Shown: positions 10,334 through 23,568 of the stretch, one piece after another | Numbering within the stretch: position 1 is the stretch's first letter | How the letters are laid out: each line of letters opens with the position of its first letter | Assembly (NCBI RefSeq): GCF_014189855.1 | Contig: NZ_BJFN01000003.1 | Coordinates: forward strand, 124,001-188,000 | Direction of reading: 5' to 3' | From: Buttiauxella sp. A111 | GTDB taxonomy: Bacteria; Pseudomonadota; Gammaproteobacteria; Enterobacterales; Enterobacteriaceae | DNA: 64,000 nt | The notes under the pieces: generated by a model | What the model was told of the DNA's origin: nothing | Database searches by the model: none | Seen by the model: the letters and a program-made list of their open reading frames with translations, nothing else | Made by a program: the position numbers and the translations under genes

Positions 10334-10368
10334 ATGCCACTTTACTATCTTGCGTACAGGAGCCAGAG

Positions 10369-10920
10369 ATGTCAGTGCTCGAAACCGTGCCGAGTGTACG
10401 ATTACACGTTCGTGATGCCACCGCCGACGACATTCCCGCCATCGCTGCCATTTATGAATGGCATGTCCTGCATGGCCGCAGTTCTTTCGAGGAAGTCCCG
10501 CCCACACTTGCTCAAATGGCCGAACGTCTTACTGCGGTTCATGTCCAGCAGCTTCCATGGTTGGTCGCGGTGTACAGCGGAATTGTAGTGGGTTTTAGCT
10601 ATGCGACGCCCTATCGCTCACGTTCAGCGTACCGTTTTACCGTTGAAGACTCGGTTTATATTGACGCCAGTATGACGGGAAAAGGCGTAGGGCGAGAGCT
10701 ATTAAGCACGCTGATTACCCGCTGCGAACAGGGCCCGTGGCGGCAAATGGTGGCAGTGATCGGCGATGGTGAGAACAATTCAGGTTCGTGTCGTCTGCAC
10801 AAACAGCTCGGTTTCGAAGTGGCTGGGCAACTTCGCAATGTGGGATTCAAGCTGGGTGGCTGGCGAGATACCTTGATTATGCAGCGCCCGCTCAATGATG
10901 GAGACAGGACGCTGCCGTAA
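10369..10920 (+). CDS. GNAT N-acetyltransferase of the phosphinothricin/methionine-sulfone type
   Basis: This is a 183-aa GNAT acetyltransferase of the Pat/YncA (MnaT) group, which acetylates phosphinothricin, methionine sulfone or related amino-acid analogues. It shows IRDATADD-type N-terminal features (VRDATADDIPAIAAIY), WLVA, YRFTVEDSVYID, the acetyl-CoA loop TGKGVGRELL, and the C-terminal GFEVAGQLRNVGFKLGGW. CAGGAG precedes the ATG. The gene lies between dld and pbpG, where E. coli K-12 has none. Substrate is inferred from family only. An ERIC-derived repeat begins at the base after its stop codon. Confidence 0.88.
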   Translation: MSVLETVPSVRLHVRDATADDIPAIAAIYEWHVLHGRSSFEEVPPTLAQMAERLTAVHVQQLPWLVAVYSGIVVGFSYATPYRSRSAYRFTVEDSVYIDASMTGKGVGRELLSTLITRCEQGPWRQMVAVIGDGENNSGSCRLHKQLGFEVAGQLRNVGFKLGGWRDTLIMQRPLNDGDRTLP

Positions 10921-11000
10921 TACCCTTCATACTTCAAGTTGCAGGGTTGTTGGCTGCTCTCTCAATTGCCGCCTTGCTGCAACTCGAATTATTTAGGGTA
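10921..11000. repeat. Internally deleted ERIC element (80 bp)
   Basis: Both ERIC ends are present (TACCCTTCATACTTCAAG and, inverted, TTCGAATTATTTAGGGTA-like sequence) but the central block with the AAGTAAGTGACTGGGG core is missing. It fills the gap between the convergent pat and pbpG genes and starts directly after the pat TAA. Confidence 0.82.
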
Positions 11001-11007
11001 TTTATCG

Positions 11008-11949
11008 CTAGTCGTCTATTGCATTGCCTTGATGACTGTTATTTGCCATCTGTGCAGATTTTTGCTTTTTATACGCCAGAGCCGATGAAGGAACAGGCGT
11101 CACCTTGCCCGTCTCCATCCAGTTACGTAAACGGTTTGCATCGGCAAAGTGGGTATATTTCCCGAAGGCATCCAGCACCACCAGCGCCACCGGGCGGCTG
11201 TTAATCATGGTACGCATGACCAGGCAATGCCCTGCGTTGTTGGTAAAGCCCGTTTTGGTGAGCTGAATATCCCATTTGTTGTTATAAACCAAATGGTTGG
11301 TATTGCGGAACGGCAGCGTATAGGCCGGATTAGCAAAGGTCGCCATATCTTCTTTCGTCGTGCTCAACTGGCCAAGCAGCGGATATTGCCGGGAAGCAAT
11401 CAGCAGTTTGGATAAGTCACGCGCGGTGGAAACGTTTTGAATCGACAACCCGGTTGGTTCAACGTAACGGGTGTGTGTCATGCCCAGGGATTTGGCTTTT
11501 GCATTCATTGCGCGAATAAATGCGTTATACCCGCCAGGATAATGATGAGCCAGACTTGCAGCCGCACGGTTTTCTGACGACATTAACGCCAGCAACATCA
11601 TGTCTTTACGGTTAATCTTACTGTTCAAACGTACGCGCGAATAAACACCTTTCATTTCCGGTGTCTGGCTGATATCGACACTCAGCATTTCATCCATCGG
11701 CAGGTTCGCATCCAGAACCACCATCGCTGTCATCAATTTGGTTATCGAGGCAATGGGGCGCACCAGATCGGGATGGCTGGAATACAAAATTTTATTGGTT
11801 TGCAGATCGACGATCATGGCACTGCCGGAAGCGATTTCTTGCCCGGCACTAACCTGTTGTACAGTGGCTTTTGTCGCAGCCTGAGAAGCGAATGGAACGG
11901 CAATCATCAGCGCGAGGCTGAGCAACGAGAGACGAATTTTTGTCGGCAT
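11008..11949 (-). CDS. pbpG: PbpG (PBP7), D-alanyl-D-alanine endopeptidase
   Basis: PbpG is a periplasmic, low-molecular-weight penicillin-binding protein that cuts peptide cross-links in murein. From the ATG at 11949 it is 313 aa, like E. coli (310-313); the in-frame extension upstream lacks family similarity. A signal peptide ends near residue 24 (ASQA|AT). Catalytic motifs are S68-I-T-K71, S125-E-N127 and KTG in QLTKTGFT. The C-terminus is Lys/Ala/Gln-rich, as in E. coli. The SD before this ATG is weak. Confidence 0.95.
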   Translation of the reverse strand: MPTKIRLSLLSLALMIAVPFASQAATKATVQQVSAGQEIASGSAMIVDLQTNKILYSSHPDLVRPIASITKLMTAMVVLDANLPMDEMLSVDISQTPEMKGVYSRVRLNSKINRKDMMLLALMSSENRAAASLAHHYPGGYNAFIRAMNAKAKSLGMTHTRYVEPTGLSIQNVSTARDLSKLLIASRQYPLLGQLSTTKEDMATFANPAYTLPFRNTNHLVYNNKWDIQLTKTGFTNNAGHCLVMRTMINSRPVALVVLDAFGKYTHFADANRLRNWMETGKVTPVPSSALAYKKQKSAQMANNSHQGNAIDD

Positions 11950-12090
11950 GGTGACACTTCTGTAATGATTCAGGTATGTGATGTGTCCATCGAATCTGTT
12001 CACAGCACGTATGAATAGAGCGAGGCGCCAGCATAATACTCTGACGCCCCGGAGAACTACCACAATTGAATCGTAATTGTTTTATACCCT

Positions 12091-12678
12091 TCAAAACAGC
12101 CGGTATCCATAACCCCACAAAATGACACTCATGGCTAAAAGCACTTCAAGAACCAGTACACCAATGGCGAGCGTGGAGCTTGAAAAGCTCATCCCCTCTT
12201 CTTTATTGATACCCAGGAACTCAGGCACACCGACGTACAGCAAATAGCCGGTGTAAATCAGCGCAATAGCACCAACTAAAACACATAACCACACCAGTGG
12301 ATACAGTGCCACAAGGCCGCTTAGAAACAGCGGAGTCGCAACATATCCGGCAAACACCATACAACGCGCCAATGACGGACGATGAGGATAGTTACGAGCC
12401 ATCCACCAAATGACACGTCCCATCACGGCAACACCAGCCAACATCAGTGCATAAAACAGTACGCCTAAATAGAATCCGGTAAACATCGACAATTTAACGA
12501 AGGTACCATCACCAAAATTCCAGCCAATTTGGGTTGTGCCAATAAACGCACAGATAACCGGAATGGCCGCCATGATTAACACATGGTGCGTGTAGTGATG
12601 TGTTACCGTTTCGTTCTCGCGTTTTATGTTCTGCATTTCACGATTAGGATGGGAAAAAAGCCCCCAGACATGACTCAT
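12091..12678 (-). CDS. yohC: YohC, inner-membrane Yip1-domain protein
   Basis: This 195-aa protein has the same length as E. coli YohC and nearly the same sequence (MSHVWGLFSHPNREMQ, TTQIGWNFGDG, NKEEGMSFSSSTLAIG). Five hydrophobic segments give a Yip1-type membrane domain. No biochemical role is known. It is divergent from yohD across about 100 bp. Confidence 0.93.
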   Translation of the reverse strand: MSHVWGLFSHPNREMQNIKRENETVTHHYTHHVLIMAAIPVICAFIGTTQIGWNFGDGTFVKLSMFTGFYLGVLFYALMLAGVAVMGRVIWWMARNYPHRPSLARCMVFAGYVATPLFLSGLVALYPLVWLCVLVGAIALIYTGYLLYVGVPEFLGINKEEGMSFSSSTLAIGVLVLEVLLAMSVILWGYGYRLF

Positions 12679-12786
12679 AACGCCTCCTGAGATGCCAAAA
12701 AAAATCGATTAAGCACAGATAAAGTATAATGCACAACGGCTGGATTGTTTTTTAATCAGTTATAAATTGGAGTGACCAGATTCACT

Positions 12787-13350
12787 ATGGATATCAATAA
12801 TCTCATCGCGCATTACGGTTATGCCGCTCTGATTCTGGGCAGCATGGCTGAAGGGGAAACGGTGACGCTGTTGGGTGGCATTGCTGCACACCAGGGGTTG
12901 CTGAAGTATCCGCTGGTGGTGCTGTCTGTCGCACTGGGCGGAATGATTGGCGACCAACTGCTGTACCTGATTGGCAGACGTTTTCGCGGCTCCATTCCAG
13001 AACGTTTTAATAAGCACAAAAAGAAAATCACCAAAGCCCAGGATCTGATCAACCGCCATCCCTATTGGTTTGTCATTGGATCGCGCTTTATGTACGGCTT
13101 TCGGGTGATAAGCCCTATTTTGATTGGCGCCAGTCACCTGCCTCCCAAAATCTTTCTCCCCCTCAACATTGTAGGCGCACTACTTTGGGCAACCATTTTC
13201 ACCACCCTGGGGTATTTGGGCGGTGAAGTTGTTGGCCCATGGCTACATAACCTGGACCAACATATTAAGCACTGGATTTGGCTGGTAGGCGTGGTTGCGG
13301 TGGTGTGGCTGGTGCGGTACTGGTTTAAACGCCGGGAGAGCGATAAATAA
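12787..13350 (+). CDS. yohD: YohD, DedA-family inner-membrane protein
   Basis: YohD belongs to the DedA/SNARE-associated (VTT) family, membrane proteins linked to lipid carrier recycling and membrane potential. It shows EGETVTLLGG, GGMIGDQLLYLIGRRFG-like (GRRFRG), and SRFMYGFRVISPILIGAS, the conserved re-entrant arginine/proline motif. The ATG at 12787 (MDINNL) matches the E. coli N-terminus; a GTG at 12772 in frame lacks a ribosome site, although GGAG is 14 nt from the chosen ATG, so the start is moderately sure. The product is 187 aa. Confidence 0.92.
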   Translation: MDINNLIAHYGYAALILGSMAEGETVTLLGGIAAHQGLLKYPLVVLSVALGGMIGDQLLYLIGRRFRGSIPERFNKHKKKITKAQDLINRHPYWFVIGSRFMYGFRVISPILIGASHLPPKIFLPLNIVGALLWATIFTTLGYLGGEVVGPWLHNLDQHIKHWIWLVGVVAVVWLVRYWFKRRESDK

Positions 13351-13352
13351 GC

Positions 13353-14126
13353 TCACCCTTTCGGCTTAAAATGCGGGTTGGCGAACATAAAACCGCCGTC
13401 GACGATAAACGATTGTCCGGTGGTATAGCTGGCGCTATCAGAACACAACCATGCGACAAGGCTCGCAATTTCTTCAGTTTCCCCCGCCCGACCTAAGGGG
13501 ATCTCAGGGATTCTGCTTTTGCTTCCGTCACCTTCACTCATGTTATTCATCGGCGTGGCAATGGCTCCAGGCGCGACGGCATTAACCAGAATTTTATGCT
13601 GTACCAACTCCATCGCCATTGATTTGGTTAACCCGCCCAACGCATGTTTCGCTGCGGTGTAGGCGCACGCTTCAGGCAGCGGGGTGTGCTCGTGAACCGA
13701 CGTGATATTAACAATTCTGCCGCCACTGCCCTGGGCAATCATGGCGCGCGCCACCTTCTGCGAACAGACAAATGCGCCATCAACATCCACGGTGAACAGC
13801 TCACGCCACTCCTCCAGCGTGACATCCAGGAAAGGATTTTTGCTCATTGCCCCGGCGTTATTCACCAGCGCGTCCACGCGCCCGAAACGGCAAATCAATT
13901 CATCAATCCCCACCGCACCGTCAGGAAGATGGGCTAAATCGAGTTGCACTGTCTCAGCACGACGACCAAAACCGCCGACTAATCGTGCCGTTTCTTGTGC
14001 GCCCTGCTCATCCGAATGCCAGGTGATGCCGATATCGAACCCCTGCTGGGCCAATATCAGCGCACATTTTTTGCCAATACCCGAATCCGACGCCGTGACG
14101 ATAGCCACTTTGTTAGCCGTTCTCAT
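13353..14126 (-). CDS. yohF: YohF, short-chain dehydrogenase/reductase
   Basis: This classical SDR (257 aa) shows the nucleotide motif TASDSGIG, NNAG at the usual place, a catalytic Ser in NITSVHEH and YTAAK. It is close to E. coli YohF, whose substrate is not firmly known (acetoin/diacetyl-type activity has been proposed). The ATG at 14126 has AGGAG 7 nt upstream; an upstream in-frame ATG is less likely. It converges with yohD (2-bp gap). Confidence 0.92.
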   Translation of the reverse strand: MRTANKVAIVTASDSGIGKKCALILAQQGFDIGITWHSDEQGAQETARLVGGFGRRAETVQLDLAHLPDGAVGIDELICRFGRVDALVNNAGAMSKNPFLDVTLEEWRELFTVDVDGAFVCSQKVARAMIAQGSGGRIVNITSVHEHTPLPEACAYTAAKHALGGLTKSMAMELVQHKILVNAVAPGAIATPMNNMSEGDGSKSRIPEIPLGRAGETEEIASLVAWLCSDSASYTTGQSFIVDGGFMFANPHFKPKG

Positions 14127-14138
14127 CCCTCCACTCCT

Positions 14139-14157
14139 CTTCATACTTCAAGCTGCA
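14139..14157. repeat. ERIC terminal fragment
   Basis: CTTCATACTTCAAGCTGCA matches one ERIC end (compare 10925-10943 and 59739-59757) with no second end detected nearby. It lies between mdtQ and yohF, close to the yohF start. Confidence 0.6.
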
Positions 14158-14190
14158 TCTAATTATAGGAGGTGGCGAGAATCCCGTACG

Positions 14191-15636
14191 TTACGCTTTA
14201 CCGGCCTGATAACCGCCGCCTAATGCGGAGATTAACTGCACATCGGCGTTAAGCCATTGGCCGTGAAGCTGGATGGCGTGTGCCTGTTCTGACAAATCCG
14301 GCAATGTCGCCGCACTCATCCGCGCACCGGAAATAATTCCTGCATGGTACTTTGCCTGCGCCAGGGCTTTGAGCTTTTGCGTACCCTGCATGATGGTAAG
14401 TTGATGCTCGTTTTCCGCCGCAACCGCATTCAGTTGGCTGGCCGCTTTCTCGACATCGTTAACTGCGCCAACCACCGCCTTGTTGTAGCTGGCAATCGAC
14501 AAGTTGCTTTGCGCACGCACGATATCGAGATTGGCGTTCAGGCGTCCGCTGTCAAAAATAGGTAGCGTGAAGCCCCCGATGACGCCCATTTGCTGTGCTG
14601 AACCACGGAACAAATCGCTCAGATGTAACGCATCATTTTGCAAAAAGGCACTCAGGTTTACATCGGGATAAAACGCCGCTTTGGCAGCATCGACGCTGCT
14701 GAGAGAGGATTCGATGTACCAGTGTGCTTCCTGAAGATCAGGACGACGGGCCAGCAGTTCATAACCCATATGATCTGGCGCACGGCTACTCACCTTAGGC
14801 AACGGTACAGGTTTTATCGTCGAGGCTGCATGCGCATCCCCGGTTATCGCAGCAAGCTGCGCTTTAGCGATGTTGATGCGCCCGTCGATATCATCAATCT
14901 GTTGCTGAGTTTTCACGAAATCGATATTGGATTCTACGTCGTCAGTCGACGAGTTAATTCCCTCTGCGTACAGACTGGTTTCGACATCAACGATTTTTTT
15001 CTGTGCCGCCAGCGTTTGTTGCTTCACATCTTTTAACGCCAACAGCGTTTGCATATCCCAATACAGACGCACGACATTGGTAGAAATGACCTGTTTCGCC
15101 TGCGCAAGCTCGGCCTGCTTCGCTCGAATAACGCCGACTTTCGCTTCCACTTCTGCGCGATTCTTGCCCCACAAATCCAGATCCCAACTGGCTGTCAGTC
15201 CAAAATTGCCGTTGGTGTAGTACGGCCCTGTGGTGCCTGCCGCGGGATCAGTCAGAGCAAACGGCCCCATCACCCCTTCCTGGGACATTTTCTGGCGCTC
15301 GAGATTGGCTGAGAAATCCATTTGCGGGCCATCGTTAGCTTCCTGCATCTGTGTTTGCGCTTGTGCAAGCTTGATACGCTGCTGCACCACAGCGAGATCC
15401 GGCGAATCTTTAAGCGAACGTTCCACCAGACGGTCTATTTGGCTGTCGTGATAACCTCGCCACCAGTCGCTGCCCGGCCAGCCATGCGCCAGTTCCGGAG
15501 GAAGCTGGGTTTCGAGTTGTTGTGGAGGCGTTTTTTGTGCAAGAGGTGCATCGTCATTGTGCATGGGTGCGCAGCCGGATAAAGCCAGCATTAACGCAAC
15601 GCCAGTCGCCGCGAGAGGGAAACGTGAGGAAGTCAT
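14191..15636 (-). CDS. mdtQ: MdtQ, outer-membrane efflux lipoprotein (TolC/NodT family)
   Basis: MdtQ is an outer-membrane channel of the RND/MFS efflux type. A lipoprotein signal peptide ends at LALSGCAPM (Cys about residue 22). Two OEP repeats follow, with long coiled coils and the GIINSS/GIISGARMS-type hairpin-tip motifs seen in NodT proteins. At 481 aa it is full length, whereas the K-12 copy is a pseudogene. In E. coli it is associated with resistance to puromycin and acriflavine. The operon promoter should lie in 15637-15877, which contains no other gene. Confidence 0.92.
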   Translation of the reverse strand: MTSSRFPLAATGVALMLALSGCAPMHNDDAPLAQKTPPQQLETQLPPELAHGWPGSDWWRGYHDSQIDRLVERSLKDSPDLAVVQQRIKLAQAQTQMQEANDGPQMDFSANLERQKMSQEGVMGPFALTDPAAGTTGPYYTNGNFGLTASWDLDLWGKNRAEVEAKVGVIRAKQAELAQAKQVISTNVVRLYWDMQTLLALKDVKQQTLAAQKKIVDVETSLYAEGINSSTDDVESNIDFVKTQQQIDDIDGRINIAKAQLAAITGDAHAASTIKPVPLPKVSSRAPDHMGYELLARRPDLQEAHWYIESSLSSVDAAKAAFYPDVNLSAFLQNDALHLSDLFRGSAQQMGVIGGFTLPIFDSGRLNANLDIVRAQSNLSIASYNKAVVGAVNDVEKAASQLNAVAAENEHQLTIMQGTQKLKALAQAKYHAGIISGARMSAATLPDLSEQAHAIQLHGQWLNADVQLISALGGGYQAGKA

Positions 15637-15877
15637 AAATAGCCATAGAGTATAAGAAAGCGCTCAGATTACGCATTCAGGCACTGAAACTTTTAGGTAT
15701 CAGTGGTAATACACCAATGGTTAATAAGGGATACAATTTGAAATTAGTTCCAACGGTAATTATAAGCGTCAAATAAATAATCATAGGTAAATATAATCAT
15801 GATAATGATAGGTCACTTTCACCCGTAACGTTCTTTAATTAAACTGCCCACGTTACCGGAAATGTACAGGAGTGCTA

Positions 15878-16615
15878 ATGACACAAAATATCTATGATAA
15901 CCCGGCTTTTTTTGAAGGTTACGCCACCCTTGACCGCTCAATTAAAGGATTGGATGGCGCACCAGAATGGGCAGCCATTCAGTCACTGTTACCTGAACTT
16001 CGCGGCAAGAAGATCGTTGATTTAGGCTGTGGCTATGGTTGGTTTTGCCGCTATGCGCGCGACCAGGGTGCAGCACAGGTTGTAGGTCTGGATGTCTCAG
16101 TAAAAATGCTGGATAAGGCACGTGAGATGACCGCGGGCACCGGCATTGTTTATCGTCGTGAAGATCTCGAACGGTTAGATCTTGATGCGCAAAGCGTTGA
16201 TCTGTTTTACAGCTCACTGGCGCTGCATTATCTGGAAAATATAGACACATTATTTGCCACCCTTTACCAGTCTCTGGTTCCTGGGGGCAGGTTAGTTTTT
16301 TCAGCGGAACATCCGATTTACACCGCGCCGTTGCAACAGGGATGGCTTGCCGATCAGTCCGGGCAAAAATCCTGGCCGGTTAATCATTATCAGCAAGAAG
16401 GCGAGCGCATCAGTAACTGGTTTTCTGACGGCGTGAAGAAGCAGCATCGCAAACTTTCGAGCTGGCTTAACGCGTTGATTGCCAGCGGCTTTGTTATCGA
16501 AAAACTCGATGAATGGGGGCCTAGTGCGGAGCAAATTGCGCAAAACCCTGCGCTTGCTGAAGAAAAAGAACGCCCGATGATTTTCCTGCTTGCGGCGCGC
16601 AAACCGCTCATCTGA
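15878..16615 (+). CDS. Class I SAM-dependent methyltransferase
   Basis: This 245-aa protein has a Rossmann methyltransferase fold: motif I VDLGCGYGWFCRYA (about 49-62), motif II VGLDVSVKML, motif III region EDLERLDL, and motif IV LFYSSLALHYL, then LVPGGRLVFSAEHPIY. It resembles the UbiE/BioC/YafE group of small-molecule methyltransferases. AGGAG precedes the ATG by 5 nt. E. coli K-12 has no gene here. The substrate cannot be deduced; a LysR regulator lies downstream on the same strand after yohP. Confidence 0.85.
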   Translation: MTQNIYDNPAFFEGYATLDRSIKGLDGAPEWAAIQSLLPELRGKKIVDLGCGYGWFCRYARDQGAAQVVGLDVSVKMLDKAREMTAGTGIVYRREDLERLDLDAQSVDLFYSSLALHYLENIDTLFATLYQSLVPGGRLVFSAEHPIYTAPLQQGWLADQSGQKSWPVNHYQQEGERISNWFSDGVKKQHRKLSSWLNALIASGFVIEKLDEWGPSAEQIAQNPALAEEKERPMIFLLAARKPLI

Positions 16616-16722
16616 TTACCTTCAATTTGTCTTAATTTCCGTTCACGGGGAGGCTTCTCCCCGCGCTTCCCGTCATCCTTGCCTATACTCATTAAACACT
16701 AGCCATTCACCAGGGAACCTCG

Positions 16723-16806
16723 ATGAAAATTATTCTTTGGGCAGTTTTAATTATCTTTATTATTGGCTTACTGGTCGTGACAGGCGTGTTTAAGATGATT
16801 TTCTAG
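16723..16806 (+). CDS. yohP: YohP small membrane protein (27 aa)
   Basis: This 27-residue protein (MKIILWAVLIIFIIGLLVVT, then GVFKMIF) is almost identical to E. coli YohP, a single-span inner-membrane protein used as a model for post-translational SRP-dependent insertion. AGGGA lies upstream and a strong terminator follows 5 bp after the stop, so it is a complete one-gene unit. Its place before dusC is as in E. coli, but here a LysR gene and the bgl operon lie between them. Confidence 0.93.
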   Translation: MKIILWAVLIIFIIGLLVVTGVFKMIF

Positions 16807-16810
16807 TCAC

Positions 16811-16839
16811 AAAAGGTGCCACTCCTGTGGCACCTTTTT
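16811..16839 (+). terminator. Rho-independent terminator after yohP
   Basis: A 12-bp perfect stem (AAAAGGTGCCAC / GTGGCACCTTTT) with a TCCT loop ends in five Ts. Confidence 0.93.
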
Positions 16840-16957
16840 GATTTTCCCTTCTGCACAATCACTTTTGAGTTTGCCTTCATTTTGCCCGCATAACGCAGTT
16901 CAACTTGCAGACACTCTGCGCGAAGCTTTATTATCACTCCAATTGATTGGAGACATA

Positions 16958-17872
16958 ATGACTATCAAAGAAAGTGATTTCCGCAAAATCGACCTCAATT
17001 TGTTGATTGCCTTTGCGGTGTTATTTCGCGAACAAAGCGTGTCGTTGGCGGCGGATAAACTGCATCTTGGTCAGCCTGCAGTGAGCGGGTCACTCGCCCG
17101 CTTGCGGGAAATGTTTGACGATCCGTTGTTTATTCGCAGCGGTCACCGCATGCAGCCTACCGCGCGAGCAACAGAACTGCACACCGAGCTGATGCCACTG
17201 CTTGAGCAGTTGCAAAGCGCACTGTTCCAGCAGGCAGATTTCAATCCCGCCAACGCCAAAGCGACGGTCACTATCGGTATGACCGATTGGGTGGAAATGT
17301 GGCTGATGCCGCGTCTGGTGCCTGCATTGCGTGAACATGCTCCCGGCGTGCGTTTGAATGTGGTTTCAAGCGACCCGTTTACCGATGCGCAGCGTCTGGA
17401 AGGGGGTGACCTGGATATGGCAATCAGCGTGGCAAATCAGTCAGCACGCTGGATGGAACGCGAATTATTGGCGTCGATGCCGTTTGTTACGCTCTGGCAC
17501 CCCGCGCAGTTACAGCTCGATACCCCGCTGTCTGTTGAGGTTTATGCTGCACAACAACACGTGTTGGTCAGTTACCGTGAAGCCGCCAGCAGTCATATCG
17601 ATACGCTGTTAGCGAAACAAGGTCTGAAGCGGGAAATTAGCTACACCACGCCGCATTTTTCCGCGCTGCCCGGTCTGCTTAGCAAAATGCCAACGCTTGC
17701 AACGGTGCCGCAGGGTTTATGTGAAAACTGGCAGCAAATATGGGGGTTACAGAGCAGCCCCGTCCCGCTGGAGATGGCCCCGTTTGACGTGGCGCTGCTG
17801 TGGCATCAGCGCCATAACAGTGATGCGGCGCTGATGTGGGTTCGCGGATTTATCAAGCGGTTAGTGGGGTAA
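16958..17872 (+). CDS. LysR-family transcriptional regulator
   Basis: This 304-aa protein has an N-terminal winged helix (IDLNLLIAFAVLFREQSVSLAADKLHLGQPAVSGSLARLREMF region, residues 11-53) and a C-terminal effector domain of the PBP2 type, most like NodD/PcpR-type LysR proteins. The ATG at 16958 follows GGAGA and precedes the conserved MTIKESDFRKIDLNLL; longer in-frame starts run back into the yohP terminator. Neighbours do not reveal a target: the bgl operon has its own regulator (BglG), and no divergent gene is present. Confidence 0.88.
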   Translation: MTIKESDFRKIDLNLLIAFAVLFREQSVSLAADKLHLGQPAVSGSLARLREMFDDPLFIRSGHRMQPTARATELHTELMPLLEQLQSALFQQADFNPANAKATVTIGMTDWVEMWLMPRLVPALREHAPGVRLNVVSSDPFTDAQRLEGGDLDMAISVANQSARWMERELLASMPFVTLWHPAQLQLDTPLSVEVYAAQQHVLVSYREAASSHIDTLLAKQGLKREISYTTPHFSALPGLLSKMPTLATVPQGLCENWQQIWGLQSSPVPLEMAPFDVALLWHQRHNSDAALMWVRGFIKRLVG

Positions 17873-17877
17873 TTGCC

Positions 17878-18028
17878 CCCTCATCCCAGCCTTCTCCCCA
17901 GGGAGAAGGGGAAAGCCATACCGATTCTCTCCTGGATGAAAGGGGAAAACAGGATAATACCCTCTCCTGGGGGAGAAGGGGAAAAACAGGACAATCCCCT
18001 CTCCTGGGGGAGAGGGTTAGGGTGAGGG
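17878..18028. repeat. GC-rich mosaic repeat (CCCTCA..., locus 1)
   Basis: The element starts CCCTCATCCCAGCC and ends GGGTTAGGGTGAGGG, so its ends are inverted copies. Inside are several CTCTCCTGGGGGAGA-type hairpins separated by AAAACAGGA-like spacers. It fills the space between the convergent LysR gene (stop 17872) and bglB (stop 18045). Related copies are at 23618-23702 and 34576-34691. Confidence 0.8.
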
Positions 18029-18044
18029 CGTCCGGACTAAAAAC

Positions 18045-19439
<1,395 letters not shown>

Positions 19440-19454
19440 CTACTTCTCCTTGGT

Positions 19455-21326
<1,872 letters not shown>

Positions 21327-21360
21327 TCACTTTTCAGCGTATGTGTCTGAGTAATAATCA

Positions 21361-21434
21361 AAAAAAAACCTGAGTCCAGCTTCCCGCGAGGGAAGCCAGA
21401 GCTCAGGTTTTGCCTGCCGAAGCAGTAACAATCC
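21361..21434 (-). promoter_or_regulatory. BglG antitermination target (RAT2) and overlapping terminator before bglF
   Basis: Reading the minus strand, GGATTGTTACTGCTTCGGCA is followed by GGCAAAACCTGAGC, a hairpin region and CTCAGGTTTTTTTT. The first part is the BglG/LicT RNA antiterminator and overlaps a terminator whose stem is AACCTGAG / CTCAGGTT with an eight-T tract. BglG binding would open the terminator and let RNA polymerase into bglF, as in E. coli. Confidence 0.92.
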
Positions 21435-21508
21435 TTTTATCTTTCGTAATTCGAGCCGCAGATGCGTTGACTGCGACGCGAATTATTTTGGATGTTTATT
21501 TCAATCAA

Positions 21509-22543
<1,035 letters not shown>

Positions 22544-22552
22544 AACGAAGAC

Positions 22553-22613
22553 AATCTATCAGCTTCGTAACATCACTCAAATAGAGAGATTAAAAAACGT
22601 GATGAAGATCGCG
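22553..22613 (-). promoter_or_regulatory. Predicted bgl promoter with CRP-like site
   Basis: A -35 TTGAGT (22580-22575) and a -10 TAGATT (22558-22553) are 16 bp apart. A CRP-like CGTGA-N6-TCGCG (22598-22613) is centred near -60, the position of the activating CRP site at the E. coli bgl promoter. The CRP match is imperfect, so this is a prediction. Confidence 0.5.
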
Positions 22614-22622
22614 AGTTGATGA

Positions 22623-23555
22623 TTAATGGGCGCAAATCACGCGGGCAATTTCCGCAGAATGCTTCAGCGTACGGATTTCAGTAAACAGATCTGTCGCCTC
22701 AACGTATTCCTTACGCAAATAACCCAGCCACTGTTTGATACGTGCGACATGATACATTCCGGTATCACCCTGCTTCTCAAGTTGGCTATATTTTTGCAGT
22801 AATTTCACTACGTCCGGCCACGGCATACGCGGCTCGTTGTATTTAATCACGCGGCTTAAATTTGGCACGTTAAGCGCACCACGTCCGATCATCACAGAAT
22901 CACAGCCCGTTACGTTCATGCAGTCTTGTGCGCTTTGCCAGTCCCAAATTTCACCGTTAGCAATCACCGGAATCGACAAGCGTTTGCGGATTTCACCAAT
23001 CGCTGCCCAGTTAATACGCTCGGCTTTGTAACCGTCTTCTTTGGTACGCCCGTGTACCGCAAGTTCAGTGGCACCAGCCTGTTGAACGGCATCAGCAATT
23101 TCAAACTGGCGCGCATCGCTGTCCCAACCGAGGCGGATTTTAACCGTCACCGGTAAATGCGCAGGCACCGCTTCCCGCATCGCTTTTGCGCCACGGTAAA
23201 TCAAATCGGGATCTTTGAGCAGCGTAGCTCCGCCACCGCTGCCGTTAACCAGTTTGGACGGGCAACCGCAGTTGAGATCAACGCCCCAGGAACCGAGTTC
23301 CACCGCACGGGCTGCATTTTCAGCCAGCCATTGCGGATGCTGCCCCAGCAACTGAATACGCACCAGCGTACCTGATGTCGTACGGCTGGCGTGATGAAGC
23401 TCCGGGCAAAGTTTGTGAAATGATTTTACCGGTAAAAGCTGATCGACCACGCGCAGAAACTCGGTGATACACAAGTCGTAGTCATTAACCTCAGTCAGCA
23501 GTTCACGAACCAGTGAATCGAGAACCCCTTCCATTGGCGCGAGCAGTACACGCAT
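22623..23555 (-). CDS. dusC: DusC, tRNA-dihydrouridine(16) synthase
   Basis: DusC is an FMN enzyme that reduces uridine 16 of tRNA. The 310-aa protein begins [11 protein letters not shown]. It has the catalytic cysteine C98 in LNCGCPSK, the flavin-binding IANGEIWDW and VMIGRGAL motifs, and the small helical C-terminal domain with KQWLGYLR. E. coli DusC is 315 aa. Only a weak ribosome site (GGAAAA) precedes the ATG, and a terminator ends 13 bp upstream, so its promoter must be very close. Confidence 0.95.
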   Translation of the reverse strand: MRVLLAPMEGVLDSLVRELLTEVNDYDLCITEFLRVVDQLLPVKSFHKLCPELHHASRTTSGTLVRIQLLGQHPQWLAENAARAVELGSWGVDLNCGCPSKLVNGSGGGATLLKDPDLIYRGAKAMREAVPAHLPVTVKIRLGWDSDARQFEIADAVQQAGATELAVHGRTKEDGYKAERINWAAIGEIRKRLSIPVIANGEIWDWQSAQDCMNVTGCDSVMIGRGALNVPNLSRVIKYNEPRMPWPDVVKLLQKYSQLEKQGDTGMYHVARIKQWLGYLRKEYVEATDLFTEIRTLKHSAEIARVICAH

Positions 23556-23568
23556 AGTGTTTTCCGGT

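Noticed and set aside
15793-15819. Possible Fur box in the mdtQ/methyltransferase gap (GATAATGATAGGTCACTTT)
   Set aside because: Only about 14 of 19 bases fit the consensus, in an AT-rich region, and neither neighbour is an iron gene.
17878-18028. Repeated CTCTCC/GGGAGA units as a CRISPR-like array
   Set aside because: Units are palindromic, of irregular spacing and without unique spacers; no cas genes are present.
21447-21492. Second ERIC-like remnant (AATTCGAGCCGCAG ... GAATTATTTTGGAT) beside the bglG ERIC
   Set aside because: Only the ends resemble ERIC, the match is short and it could be part of the leader of bglF; not secure.
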